Source: Roseibacillus sp. (GTDB taxonomy: Bacteria; Verrucomicrobiota; Verrucomicrobiia; Verrucomicrobiales; Akkermansiaceae). Taken from it: 45,256 bases of DNA. The stretch is from NCBI GenBank assembly GCA_002686085.1, contig NZAC01000008.1:3942-49197 (forward strand), given 5' to 3'. The notes under the pieces are model-generated. The model was given only the letters and a program-made list of their open reading frames with translations, was not told the origin of the DNA and ran no database searches. The position numbers and the translations under genes were made by a program. Of the stretch, positions 8,505 through 16,554 are shown piece after piece; positions within the stretch are counted from its first letter, which is position 1; the number at the start of each line of letters is the position of its first letter.

Positions 8505-10097
8505 TCACCGCAAGGGAAAGCCGCTACTTGGCGCGTGATTTTTGCCCTTCGGCGATTTCCCCGGGACTGTTCCACCCCCCTGGGGGGGCTTTTCCTTAAC
8601 GGTTCGAAAGCCCAGGTCCTTACGCCTGAGAGCTCTTGTTGAAACCCAGCTACGGCTGGACGCTCCGCTTGCCGGCACGAGAAAAGAGCCTCCACACGCT
8701 ACTGGGGCTTTTGCGTTCATCGGGAAAGAAGGGTTCCGCTCAGAATCCCTTGTCCACTCTGCGACATTCCCCGCCAACCCGTGAATCTCGAGCTTGCCGG
8801 GGCTTCGCGGGGACTGATCGACAGGACCCCACCCCTCCACGTAAGGGGTCACATTATCGTCTAGAGCCACCACTGCCAGCCACTCTCTTAAGGTCGGCAA
8901 ACGGCCTCCTTTCCAAGCGGCGTACGCATGGGCGTCCCACCAATCGACCCCCGTCACTGGGTGATTCATATCATATTTGAGCCCATTGAAAGTTCCGCCG
9001 CTACGGGCCGAACTCAAAACCATGAGCCAGTCGTCCGGAAGGTGATCCACCTTCGTCCGGGGCTGGCTCCCGTGGTCATAGGCCTTACGCTGGATCGCCC
9101 CCATTACAGAAAGGGCATCAAGAAATTCCTGATACTCAGCGATCGTGACCTCATGGGCATCTATCATAAAGGAAGACAGCAGAGCGGATTTCCCCTCGTG
9201 ATCTCGATAATCTCCTCCCGGTATAAGAACCATTCCAGACAGATCGCGAGCAGCCGGCGCATCGCGCCTCCCCACGACAAGGAGCGCAGACACAACGGCG
9301 GTCAAGACTGCTGCTCCAGTCACGGCGAGCCCGATCTTCTTCATCCGGTAACGTCGCGAGGCCTTTGACCTCGCCTCTAAAGCCTCCCGAACCTCGGAGA
9401 CAAGGGATTGCTCCAGCTCTTGCGCCGTGTTGGCAACCTGCGTCCAGCTCAATCTGACCCCTTCGCCCTCGCCCATCATAAGCACAAAAAGCCTCCCAAG
9501 CCGGGTATCTCCGAAGAGGTCCGTTCCTGCCAGTCCGGGCTGAAGTAGCTCGTGCATGAGGATTGCCGCCGCTCGCAAATCCCGAGCAGTTTCATCCGCT
9601 TCCCGCTCCCCCGCGAGAGCAAGATTCTGGATGCGTAGGATTCCATGCTCGCCCAGAATAAGGTCTGAGGCTTTCAGGGGGGCACCTCTAGTGCCCCGCT
9701 CCTCCAAGTGAGCCATCGCCCTGCCAAGCTGCTTCAAAAGCGCAGTAAGTTCGAGGGGGATATACATTTGCCCGCTTTCGCGGAGCTCCGCAAAGGATTC
9801 CCCTGATAACAGCTCGCGAGTCCAATAAAGCTCTCCGCCATCCTCTCCGGCCTCAAAAACAGAACCAATACCTGAATGTTCAATCGCAGCCTTGGCCCTG
9901 ACGTCTCCGAGAAACGACGCTGCCGGCTGATCACACCTCGCCGCCTTCTGCCTAACCAGAACCACTCCGCGGTCCATCGACCTCTGGCGGGCATGATAGG
10001 TCCACGTATCCTTGTCCTCGGCAATCAACTGCCCGAGCAGATAGTCTCCCAGCCGTGGCGGCACAGAACCGTCTGAAACGTTTTCGGGAGCAGACAT
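8505..10097 (-). CDS. Membrane protein: degenerate kinase domain plus degenerate SUMF1/FGE domain
   Basis: This 530-residue protein has three parts. Residues about 15-235 resemble a Ser/Thr protein kinase, but the HRD-type catalytic loop is replaced by TRGAPLKASDL (about 136-145) and the DFG position reads QNLALAG (157-163), so both catalytic aspartates are lost. One transmembrane helix follows at about 253-276. Residues about 288-500 form a C-terminal SUMF1/formylglycine-generating-enzyme-type domain with the usual NHPVTGVDWWDAHAYAAWKG, GRLPTLREW, GNVAEWTRD and DLGFRTV motifs. The cysteine pair that binds copper and does catalysis in true FGEs is absent from the SSRSWVSTRALRR segment. It is therefore probably a binding or sensing protein rather than an enzyme, and unlikely to activate the sulfatase at 20932. 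Confidence 0.85.
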   Translation of the reverse strand: MSAPENVSDGSVPPRLGDYLLGQLIAEDKDTWTYHARQRSMDRGVVLVRQKAARCDQPAASFLGDVRAKAAIEHSGIGSVFEAGEDGGELYWTRELLSGESFAELRESGQMYIPLELTALLKQLGRAMAHLEERGTRGAPLKASDLILGEHGILRIQNLALAGEREADETARDLRAAAILMHELLQPGLAGTDLFGDTRLGRLFVLMMGEGEGVRLSWTQVANTAQELEQSLVSEVREALEARSKASRRYRMKKIGLAVTGAAVLTAVVSALLVVGRRDAPAARDLSGMVLIPGGDYRDHEGKSALLSSFMIDAHEVTIAEYQEFLDALSVMGAIQRKAYDHGSQPRTKVDHLPDDWLMVLSSARSGGTFNGLKYDMNHPVTGVDWWDAHAYAAWKGGRLPTLREWLAVVALDDNVTPYVEGWGPVDQSPRSPGKLEIHGLAGNVAEWTRDSERNPSFPMNAKAPVACGGSFLVPASGASSRSWVSTRALRRKDLGFRTVKEKPPQGGGTVPGKSPKGKNHAPSSGFPLR

Positions 10098-10190
10098 GAG
10101 AACCAGATCCAGACTCCAGGATCGACATCATACTAATCGCCTCCGGGACGAATGTCATCCCGCCACGGGGAAAAAGCAAAGCCCTCGGTC

Positions 10191-11573
10191 CTAGAAATGG
10201 ATCGCATGGCCCTCTGCGTCGAGCGAAGCTTCATGAACGCCCTCGGTGAGAGTAGGATGTGCGTGGATGGTGGCATGGAAGTCCTCAATGGTGGCTTCAA
10301 GCGTAAGGCCGAGACCCATCTCTGCAATGATGTCTGTTGCGTTAGCGCCAATGATGTGGGCTCCCAGCAACTCCCCATGCTCTTCTCCAAAAAGAAGTTT
10401 GATGAAGCCCTCTGTCTCCGCTGCAGCCTGGGCTTTTCCAAGCGCCTGATAAGGAAATTTCCCTGCCTTGTAAGCAACCCCTTCCTCTTGGAGCTCACGC
10501 TCCGTTTTTCCAACGGAAGCAATCTCCGGATAGCAGTAAGTGCAGCCGGGAAAGGTTCCAACTCGGCTGGGGGTTGATTCGGGCAGGAAAATCCCATCGA
10601 CACACTGCGTTGCCTCATACATTGCCGTGTGCGCCAACCACGGGGGCCCAGCGATATCCCCGATCGCATACACCCCTTTCATCGAGGTCTCATACCGGTC
10701 TCCGATCTGGATCCAGCCTCGATCGGTAAACTCAGGGAGCTGGCCTCCGGGTAGCACAGGAACGACCCCGATCGCGACCAGACAGATATCAGCCTCAATC
10801 ACCTGACTTCCCTTGGCGTTTTCTACCGTTACCCTCACTGAGTCTCCAGCGTTCTCGGTCCCAATAACCTTGGTATCCGTGAGGCATTTGATCCCCTGAC
10901 GTGAGTAGGACTTTTTGAGGGCATCTCCTATATCGTCATCTTCAACCGGGACAAGACGCGGCATCATTTCCACCAGCGTCACCTCTGTTCCGAACGCATT
11001 GTAGATATAAGCAAACTCTACCCCGATCGCTCCTGCCCCGATAATCACCATGCTGGATGGCTGGGAAGGTAGGGTCATCGCCTCCCGGGATCCAATGACG
11101 TTACTTCCATTGAAAGGCAGTCCCGGAAATTCTCGGGCCTTCCCGCCGGTCGCAATGATAATGTTGGAGGTCTCGAGGACCTGCACGCTTCCATCACTCG
11201 CTTTTACCTCAACGTGAGTGCTATCAACTACCGAGCCATAGCCCTTTACGTAGTCGACCTTATTTTTCTTGAAGAGAAACTCAACACCCCCAGCAAGCCT
11301 GTCGGAAACATTTCGAGAGCGCCCAATCACCGCGCCCCAGTCATAGGAAAGATTGTCGAACGTAATTCCAAACTCCTTCGCCTGATGCTTGAGCGTATGG
11401 AAAAGGTGCGCGTTTTTGAGCAACGCCTTGGTGGGAATACACCCCCAATTCAAGCACGTTCCCCCCGCTCGCTCCACCTCTACACAGGCAACTTTTTTTC
11501 CCAACTGCCCGGCCCGGATAGCGGCAACATAGCCGCCCGGTCCGCCACCAATCACAACCAGATCGTAGGACAT
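10191..11573 (-). CDS. lpdA: Dihydrolipoyl dehydrogenase (E3)
   Basis: This 460-residue flavoprotein reoxidizes the dihydrolipoyl groups of 2-oxoacid dehydrogenase complexes and passes electrons to NAD+. It has an N-terminal FAD-binding motif (VVIGGGPGGYVAAIRAG), the redox disulfide C40-x4-C45 in GGTCLNWGCIPTKAL, a second Rossmann motif (MVIIGAGAIGVEFAYIY) and the C-terminal active-site HAHPTLTEGVHEA (catalytic His-Glu pair, His from the partner subunit). Length is normal. The pyruvate dehydrogenase E1 and E2 genes are about 21 kb away in this window, so E3 is in a separate transcription unit, as in organisms that share one E3 among several complexes. Start is the ATG at 11573. Confidence 0.97.
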   Translation of the reverse strand: MSYDLVVIGGGPGGYVAAIRAGQLGKKVACVEVERAGGTCLNWGCIPTKALLKNAHLFHTLKHQAKEFGITFDNLSYDWGAVIGRSRNVSDRLAGGVEFLFKKNKVDYVKGYGSVVDSTHVEVKASDGSVQVLETSNIIIATGGKAREFPGLPFNGSNVIGSREAMTLPSQPSSMVIIGAGAIGVEFAYIYNAFGTEVTLVEMMPRLVPVEDDDIGDALKKSYSRQGIKCLTDTKVIGTENAGDSVRVTVENAKGSQVIEADICLVAIGVVPVLPGGQLPEFTDRGWIQIGDRYETSMKGVYAIGDIAGPPWLAHTAMYEATQCVDGIFLPESTPSRVGTFPGCTYCYPEIASVGKTERELQEEGVAYKAGKFPYQALGKAQAAAETEGFIKLLFGEEHGELLGAHIIGANATDIIAEMGLGLTLEATIEDFHATIHAHPTLTEGVHEASLDAEGHAIHF

Positions 11574-11800
11574 GTAACAACGTCGAGTTTAAGCGCTACC
11601 CCCCAGAGGAGTAGTCGTGCTCTGAAGCTGCTCAAGCCCTGCTGAATGTCAAGGCCGCGCAGACAAGGAGATGCGTTGGAGGTCGTTTTACTCTAGTCTG
11701 CTTGAGTTCCAGCTCCTTCAGCCCCCTTCCCCTCGCTGGACACTAGGTGAGCGGGTTAGGAGCCAGAAAGGCAGAAGGACCTTGAAGTCTCTTTGACCTC

Positions 11801-12874
11801 TTAATCTAGCATGAATTGCAAATGGCGGGCGGTCAGGCTTCCCATCGTATCGCAGGCCTCAAACGCTGAAGTGCCATATCTCTGGCACAGAGCCGCCCGC
11901 AGGCTGACAAGCTTTTGCTCAGGGGCAATGGTGTCCTTGCTCATCATCTTCAGCACTCCCTTTAGACGCACACGAGAGGCGCGGTAGCGGCGCGCCATCT
12001 GGCTACGTTCTTCACTGCGATACTGAAGAATTGTCGTGGGGTTGAGGTGTTCCCGAACCAGTTCATCAACGGGCATATTGTCCGGAAAACAATGGGACCG
12101 GTATACTTCCAGCATCCCCTCATAGCTTTGCTGGTCAAAGTCGATAGGCCGTACGCGATACTGGACCTCCTCAAAATCAGGAGTGATATCAACAACGTAA
12201 TTCACACTACGCATGTCCCCGAGCAGCCGGAGAAAGCACCGCTCTCCGAATTTTACGAACTCCTTTGCGACCCTTACCTTATTGAGCTCTGGGGCCTTAA
12301 GGTAGTCCTTGATGAAGATGTTTCCTGGAACACCGGCAATGTGCTCCTCAATCAGGGTGTTCCCATTGACAAGATAATTGATCCGGTTAGGGGAAAGGAT
12401 GTGCTCCAGCTCCAACCCGTAAATTCGGTTAGCATCCGCAATCTTTACGTAATAATAATCCGAATTGCCGTTAAACTGATTCGTAATCCGGATCCGAAAA
12501 GGACGGGAATTGCCAAACTCCCCAAAATCAATCCGCTCCACGCTCAGGTGTTCCGCCAACGAGAGGTCGCCTCCGATCTTCAGGACCGCATAGATCTCGG
12601 TAAGCTTGGTCCGAAGATCTTTCATTACTTCCTGCGGATAGGAGACGGTAAGCCAGAGAGTTTCTTCTCCGTCCGGATCCTCGTAGGGCACGGCCTCTGA
12701 AAAGCGCAGCAAGTCGTCGTAGACCAAGGGAATTTCACAACGACGCCCAAAGTGCTGCAGATACTGAAGAAGGAAGCCCGATACAGGATAGTAGTGCTTG
12801 CGCTTCTGGATGAGGGAAGACATGGCGTGAACCCGGAACGCCTCCGGGGGAGTAAAATATCTCAGGCTTCTCAA
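11801..12874 (-). CDS. Conserved-looking protein with kinase-fold-like residues
   Basis: I do not recognise a named family for this 357-residue protein. The order of residues fits a protein-kinase/aminoglycoside-phosphotransferase-like fold: K144 in DYYYVKIAD, a helix with acidic residues (GLELEHIL, 153-160), a hinge-like NTLIEEHIAG, then a D-x4-N loop LLGDMRSVNYVV (D220, N225) and VRPIDFDQ (D245) resembling the metal-binding Asp. This is inference from spacing only. The start codon is a TTG that overlaps the stop of the upstream small gene (TTGA), which suggests coupling. An ATG at 12823 (MSSLIQKRKHYY) is the main alternative start and has no obvious ribosome-binding sequence. Confidence 0.7.
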   Translation of the reverse strand: MRSLRYFTPPEAFRVHAMSSLIQKRKHYYPVSGFLLQYLQHFGRRCEIPLVYDDLLRFSEAVPYEDPDGEETLWLTVSYPQEVMKDLRTKLTEIYAVLKIGGDLSLAEHLSVERIDFGEFGNSRPFRIRITNQFNGNSDYYYVKIADANRIYGLELEHILSPNRINYLVNGNTLIEEHIAGVPGNIFIKDYLKAPELNKVRVAKEFVKFGERCFLRLLGDMRSVNYVVDITPDFEEVQYRVRPIDFDQQSYEGMLEVYRSHCFPDNMPVDELVREHLNPTTILQYRSEERSQMARRYRASRVRLKGVLKMMSKDTIAPEQKLVSLRAALCQRYGTSAFEACDTMGSLTARHLQFMLD

Positions 12875-13335
12875 CCCGTCTCGAATCGCGCTATCAGGTG
12901 AAGGGTGTCGATCCCTCTCTTGGTAAATTCTTCCCAGTAACTTTTTTCTATCGGCTTGGTATGCTCTTTGCGTTTCTCCTCATCCAGGGAGTTCCAGGCC
13001 GGAAGCCCTATCTTGCGTATGACATCTCGCTCGGCGAGGCGAAGGGTAAGCTCCTCCCAAAAGATTTCATTCCGCATCTCATCGATGGCTTCCTGAACGA
13101 AGGACCGGGTCAGATAATCTGTGGTAACCCGATATCGCTGAAGAGCCTCATCGAACTCGATAATATCGCCAAAGCCCAGATGGGTGACCTTTTCAAGAAT
13201 GGTGTTCTCCAATTCTTCAAACCTTGCAAAATTTTCTTTAGCGCCAGGCTTCCGATTCAGAGATCCTACCTCAGCGGCGAGGCTAATCATATCAATGAGG
13301 ACGCTGAGTTCCTCCTCTGTAAAGCGAAGATGCAT
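12871..13335 (-). CDS. Small acidic helical protein coupled to the kinase-like gene
   Basis: No family is recognised. The 154-residue product is rich in Glu and Lys and looks mostly helical (EELSVLIDMISLAAEVGS, FARFEELENTILEKVTHLG, VQEAIDEMRNEIFWEELTL). There is no signal peptide or membrane segment, so it is probably cytoplasmic. I chose the ATG at 13335 because an AAGG sequence lies just before it and the frame upstream of it has no protein-like character. An ATG at 13362 is possible. The stop (12871-12873) overlaps the TTG start of the next gene, so it is likely translated together with the kinase-like protein and may be its partner. Confidence 0.65.
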   Translation of the reverse strand: MHLRFTEEELSVLIDMISLAAEVGSLNRKPGAKENFARFEELENTILEKVTHLGFGDIIEFDEALQRYRVTTDYLTRSFVQEAIDEMRNEIFWEELTLRLAERDVIRKIGLPAWNSLDEEKRKEHTKPIEKSYWEEFTKRGIDTLHLIARFETG

Positions 13336-13441
13336 TAACCTTAACGGGGCGCAGGATGGCATATCCCACCATTCAGGCCGCGACCCCGCAATGTTGAATT
13401 CCCCTCGACCGGCTGGCGGTGAGCTGATTAGATTTCCCCCG

Positions 13442-13789
13442 ATGAGGCAATTGCTCATCATGTTTATCCTACTTTCCCTGCCCGGTTGTTTCATCTTTAA
13501 CAAGCGTTCAACCGACCCGTACCCGGATGTAACCTTTGAGTTGATCCACGACCGGGCGGGCGGGCTCCAGCCGCAGGACCATGTCGCCCTCGCTAAATGG
13601 GACGACAATTATTACTACTTTCAGTGGCGGCGTATTCTTGAGCCGGCCACCATGAAGACGACCGAAGGAGCAGGAAAAGTTCGCGTAAAAGAATTTGACC
13701 GCAAAAATGGAAGTGCACTTGAGCGGAGGTATGGAATTCTCGGAAAGGAGGATCTTAACGGTCAGCTTTACAACGCAGGTATTTACTAG
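13442..13789 (+). CDS. Small predicted lipoprotein
   Basis: This 115-residue protein starts with a short lipoprotein signal (MRQLLIMFILLSLPGC), with the lipobox cysteine at residue 16. It should be anchored in a membrane on the periplasmic side. The rest (PDVTFELIHDRAG, DDNYYYFQWRRIL, NGQLYNAGIY) has no recognised domain. The gene is divergent from the small acidic gene (106 bases between starts) and converges on sixA, whose stop is two bases away. The start at 13442 is preferred because it gives the complete lipobox signal. No clear ribosome-binding sequence is visible upstream. Confidence 0.7.
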   Translation: MRQLLIMFILLSLPGCFIFNKRSTDPYPDVTFELIHDRAGGLQPQDHVALAKWDDNYYYFQWRRILEPATMKTTEGAGKVRVKEFDRKNGSALERRYGILGKEDLNGQLYNAGIY

Positions 13790-13791
13790 GC

Positions 13792-14298
13792 CTAGGACTC
13801 AGCAGGCGGCAGCCCCGGCAAAATCACATCCTCTAATTCCCACCGCCCTGCCGAAGCAGCATCTTTCCAAGAGTTTAATTCCTGCGACACGACTACTGCG
13901 GTAGCCGGTTCCATCGCGATGGCTTTTCCTGTGAGCGCCTCCACAAGATGTTCCCACCCTGGATTGTGGCCCAGCAACAGAGCGCAGCTCACCGTCTCCG
14001 GCAGCATCAGCAGTTCATCCTCTGCAGCAGCCTGCCCGAATTGATAGAACGAGGAGAGGAACCGAACCTCAACCTTCGTCACAAAAGCTTGGCTCAACCC
14101 CGCAAATGTTTCTCGGGTCCGCTGGGCATCACTGCTCAGTATGATTTCGGGAAGTCGCCCTTTCTCAATAAGAGACGCTCCAACCCGAGGGCCTTGTTCG
14201 CGGCCCGCGACACTAAGCGGCCTTTCATGGTCAGGAGCTTCCACCCCTTCCCAAGGGCTTTCCGCATGGCGCATGAGGATCAAGCGGCGGAGCCTCAT
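13792..14298 (-). CDS. sixA: SixA-type phosphohistidine phosphatase (histidine phosphatase family)
   Basis: This 168-residue protein begins with the RHG-type motif LILMRHAESPW (R10, H11), whose histidine takes the phosphoryl group in this family. It continues with SSDAQRTRETFAGL and a late LLLGHNPGWEHLVEAL motif carrying the second histidine. In Escherichia coli SixA acts on phosphohistidine of PTS- or phosphorelay-type proteins; substrate here is unknown. The start follows the stop of the haloperoxidase-like gene by two bases, and an AGGGGGAG ribosome-binding sequence overlaps that stop, so the two genes are probably one transcript. Confidence 0.85.
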   Translation of the reverse strand: MRLRRLILMRHAESPWEGVEAPDHERPLSVAGREQGPRVGASLIEKGRLPEIILSSDAQRTRETFAGLSQAFVTKVEVRFLSSFYQFGQAAAEDELLMLPETVSCALLLGHNPGWEHLVEALTGKAIAMEPATAVVVSQELNSWKDAASAGRWELEDVILPGLPPAES

Positions 14299-14300
14299 TG

Positions 14301-16346
14301 CTACTCCCCCTGTTCGATCCGATAAAACTCCCGGGGCTGTCCAAGCGGGCTGATCGTATATGTCCCTCTCTCGTCCGTGGCGCGCTCGAAAAACGTTTCA
14401 TCTACAAAATTCTCCAAGTCACTTGTGCGCAGCACCTTGTAAAATAGGCCACGGCGCTGCGTCCAGTCCAGTCGGAGCTCATCCTCCGCCAAACGGGTCA
14501 CCGTCAAACTTGGGCGCTCATCTAGGATGCTCCCATCAAAATACTTGATTCCAAGCTCCCACGCCGCAACCCCGCACTTGGACCCAACCGCCCGGCCCGG
14601 GCCATCGTCTGCCGGCACATGGATTCCCCCATAAAGCCGGGAAATCCCAGCCTGATCCGAGGCGTCATAATAGGTTGCCCACTGTAATTGGACCGGAGCA
14701 GTGGGCCCCGCTTCAAATTCCAACTCCTCCACTTCATGAACAGCAAGGCCTCCAGGGAAGAACTCACTCCCAGTAAGGCGAGTGAGTACTTCCGCAGCCG
14801 CCCGGCTAAAAGTGCTGTGCCCTGAAAGGTAGGCAGCAAACGCAGGCGTCACAAAGGTATCCCGCTGATACGGAAGCCAGTCCTCTGCGAGGATCCAGCC
14901 GACTCCACCAATCTGAGTTGCCGGGTTAGCCGGCTCCCCCTGCCAGCAATAAATTGCAACCTTGCCGATTGCGCCGGCTCCCAGGTGAGCATGCCTTCCC
15001 GCGCCAAGGGCTGTACTTCTGGTTACTATTTCCACGAGACCGGGCTCAAGGGAAATGCCCTCCTCGTTGTAAAAGGGAAATGCCTCATTGGTGGACTGCC
15101 CTTGAGCCGCCATGTAGCGGATCGCGCTGATCGGGCGAACATAATCATACTCCCGCTTGCAGGTCCACGCTGCGACAGCCGCATCATGCAGCGATGCGTT
15201 AAGCAGAAAATACATCTTGGTCTCCCACTCCAGTTCACTGAGCTCTGGGCCAGATCCCTCGAAGCGCCTCTCAAAAGAGGGGTGATCCATCATCTCATTG
15301 GCTATGACGTTCCAGTGCCCGGGAGGCGTTTCTGACTCAGGACCATCTGCCCAGTATTCCGCAACGACCCTGCCAAAGTCGGCTTCGTTCACGAGATTTG
15401 GAGCATAGCTTTCCCCAGTCGCCGGGTTTAGGGCATGCCCACTTCCGTCGTTCGTTCCGAGGGAATTATTGCCTATCGCACCGGGCGAAAAGTCCCTGAC
15501 AGGAGCAACCGCAGGATCCAGGAGGCTGCTGAAGCGGATAACCTCTAAATTCCCAGCCTTGAATTCCTCATCTCCGTCACCCTCCAGCTGGGGCGGCGGG
15601 CCCGGATCAAAATACAGGATCTCTCCCGGCTCCCGGCTCAAGGCGAAGGGCCAGACATTACGCCAATGCGACCCCAGGAACGATTGGGTATTAAACGCCA
15701 GCGGTTGGCCCGTCTGAGAGACCGCTTCAACAAATTCAAGCGGCTGCCAGCGGTTGGGGTCATTCAGCGTAGTTCCGGCGAACGCAAGAACGAGCGGGTC
15801 GTTGACCGGGGTATAGCTGCTATCGGTGTAGCCACCCGTCTCGTTGGAGTTGTCTCCGCTCGTCCAGTCGATGACCGTTTCGCCCACCCGGTTCCCTACC
15901 GCGGAGGGGCTATTTCCCGCCGTACTCAGGTTATTTGGATTGTATCCCAGAGAAATCATGAGCTCACGGAGCTCATTCTGAACCTGAAGGGCATTGGCCA
16001 ATGGGGTATTTGGATGGCGGACGGCTATGTAGCGGTGCCGCAATACTTGATAGGCCGCATGACTAACTGCCTCCCGGCGAGCGGCCTCCACATCTCCGGT
16101 CGCAATGACATTCTCGCGAAAAAGGTAGCCGGTCGCTTCCGAGTCGTAAGCCGCCCATGCGTCATACATGGCCACTGAAACATGAAACAAATTCCGAGCA
16201 TGGACAGGGGGGTCGGGAAACGACAGGCGCACTGCTGCCAGATTCTGTTCGTTCCACGTCCGGGCCACGGAATCTGCCGATGACGGCATGATCATTGAGA
16301 GAAGGGCGGCGGCCAAGCTGACGCCCCAGCGGGGGTGGTTTTTCAT
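14301..16346 (-). CDS. Vanadium-dependent haloperoxidase/PAP2-superfamily secreted protein
   Basis: This 681-residue protein has a signal peptide (about 1-24) and a C-terminal PAP2/vanadium-haloperoxidase core. The vanadate- or phosphate-binding residues appear in order: K397 and R404 (KREYDYVRPISAI), S508-G-H510 (AYLSGHSTFSRAAAE), then H576 and R585 (YGGIHVPADDGPGRAVG). Helical segments at about 50-110 and 375-400 (NLFHVSVAMYDAWAAYD, LNASLHDAAVAAW) are also typical. The last 65 residues form a small beta domain (ELRLDWTQRRGLFYKVLRTSDL) often seen as a tail in verrucomicrobial secreted proteins. Whether it oxidizes halides or is a phosphatase cannot be told from the sequence. It is transcribed divergently from alaS across a 208-base gap. 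Confidence 0.88.
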   Translation of the reverse strand: MKNHPRWGVSLAAALLSMIMPSSADSVARTWNEQNLAAVRLSFPDPPVHARNLFHVSVAMYDAWAAYDSEATGYLFRENVIATGDVEAARREAVSHAAYQVLRHRYIAVRHPNTPLANALQVQNELRELMISLGYNPNNLSTAGNSPSAVGNRVGETVIDWTSGDNSNETGGYTDSSYTPVNDPLVLAFAGTTLNDPNRWQPLEFVEAVSQTGQPLAFNTQSFLGSHWRNVWPFALSREPGEILYFDPGPPPQLEGDGDEEFKAGNLEVIRFSSLLDPAVAPVRDFSPGAIGNNSLGTNDGSGHALNPATGESYAPNLVNEADFGRVVAEYWADGPESETPPGHWNVIANEMMDHPSFERRFEGSGPELSELEWETKMYFLLNASLHDAAVAAWTCKREYDYVRPISAIRYMAAQGQSTNEAFPFYNEEGISLEPGLVEIVTRSTALGAGRHAHLGAGAIGKVAIYCWQGEPANPATQIGGVGWILAEDWLPYQRDTFVTPAFAAYLSGHSTFSRAAAEVLTRLTGSEFFPGGLAVHEVEELEFEAGPTAPVQLQWATYYDASDQAGISRLYGGIHVPADDGPGRAVGSKCGVAAWELGIKYFDGSILDERPSLTVTRLAEDELRLDWTQRRGLFYKVLRTSDLENFVDETFFERATDERGTYTISPLGQPREFYRIEQGE

Positions 16347-16554
16347 TCTAAGAAGGGTACTGAAAGAGAAGATGTCCTTTGATTAAGCTACCGAAGGGGC
16401 CTCCTGCCGTCAACCCCCTCGGCCAAGCAACTCCACCCCCTTTGTCCCGATCTCGGGTGGTGAGCTTCCCCAGTCGAGTTATTTTGAAAACTTCGGCTTC
16501 TTCCTATCTCCGTCCTTGCCATCCGCTGCGAATGCCGCTCCAAATCACCGCCCC

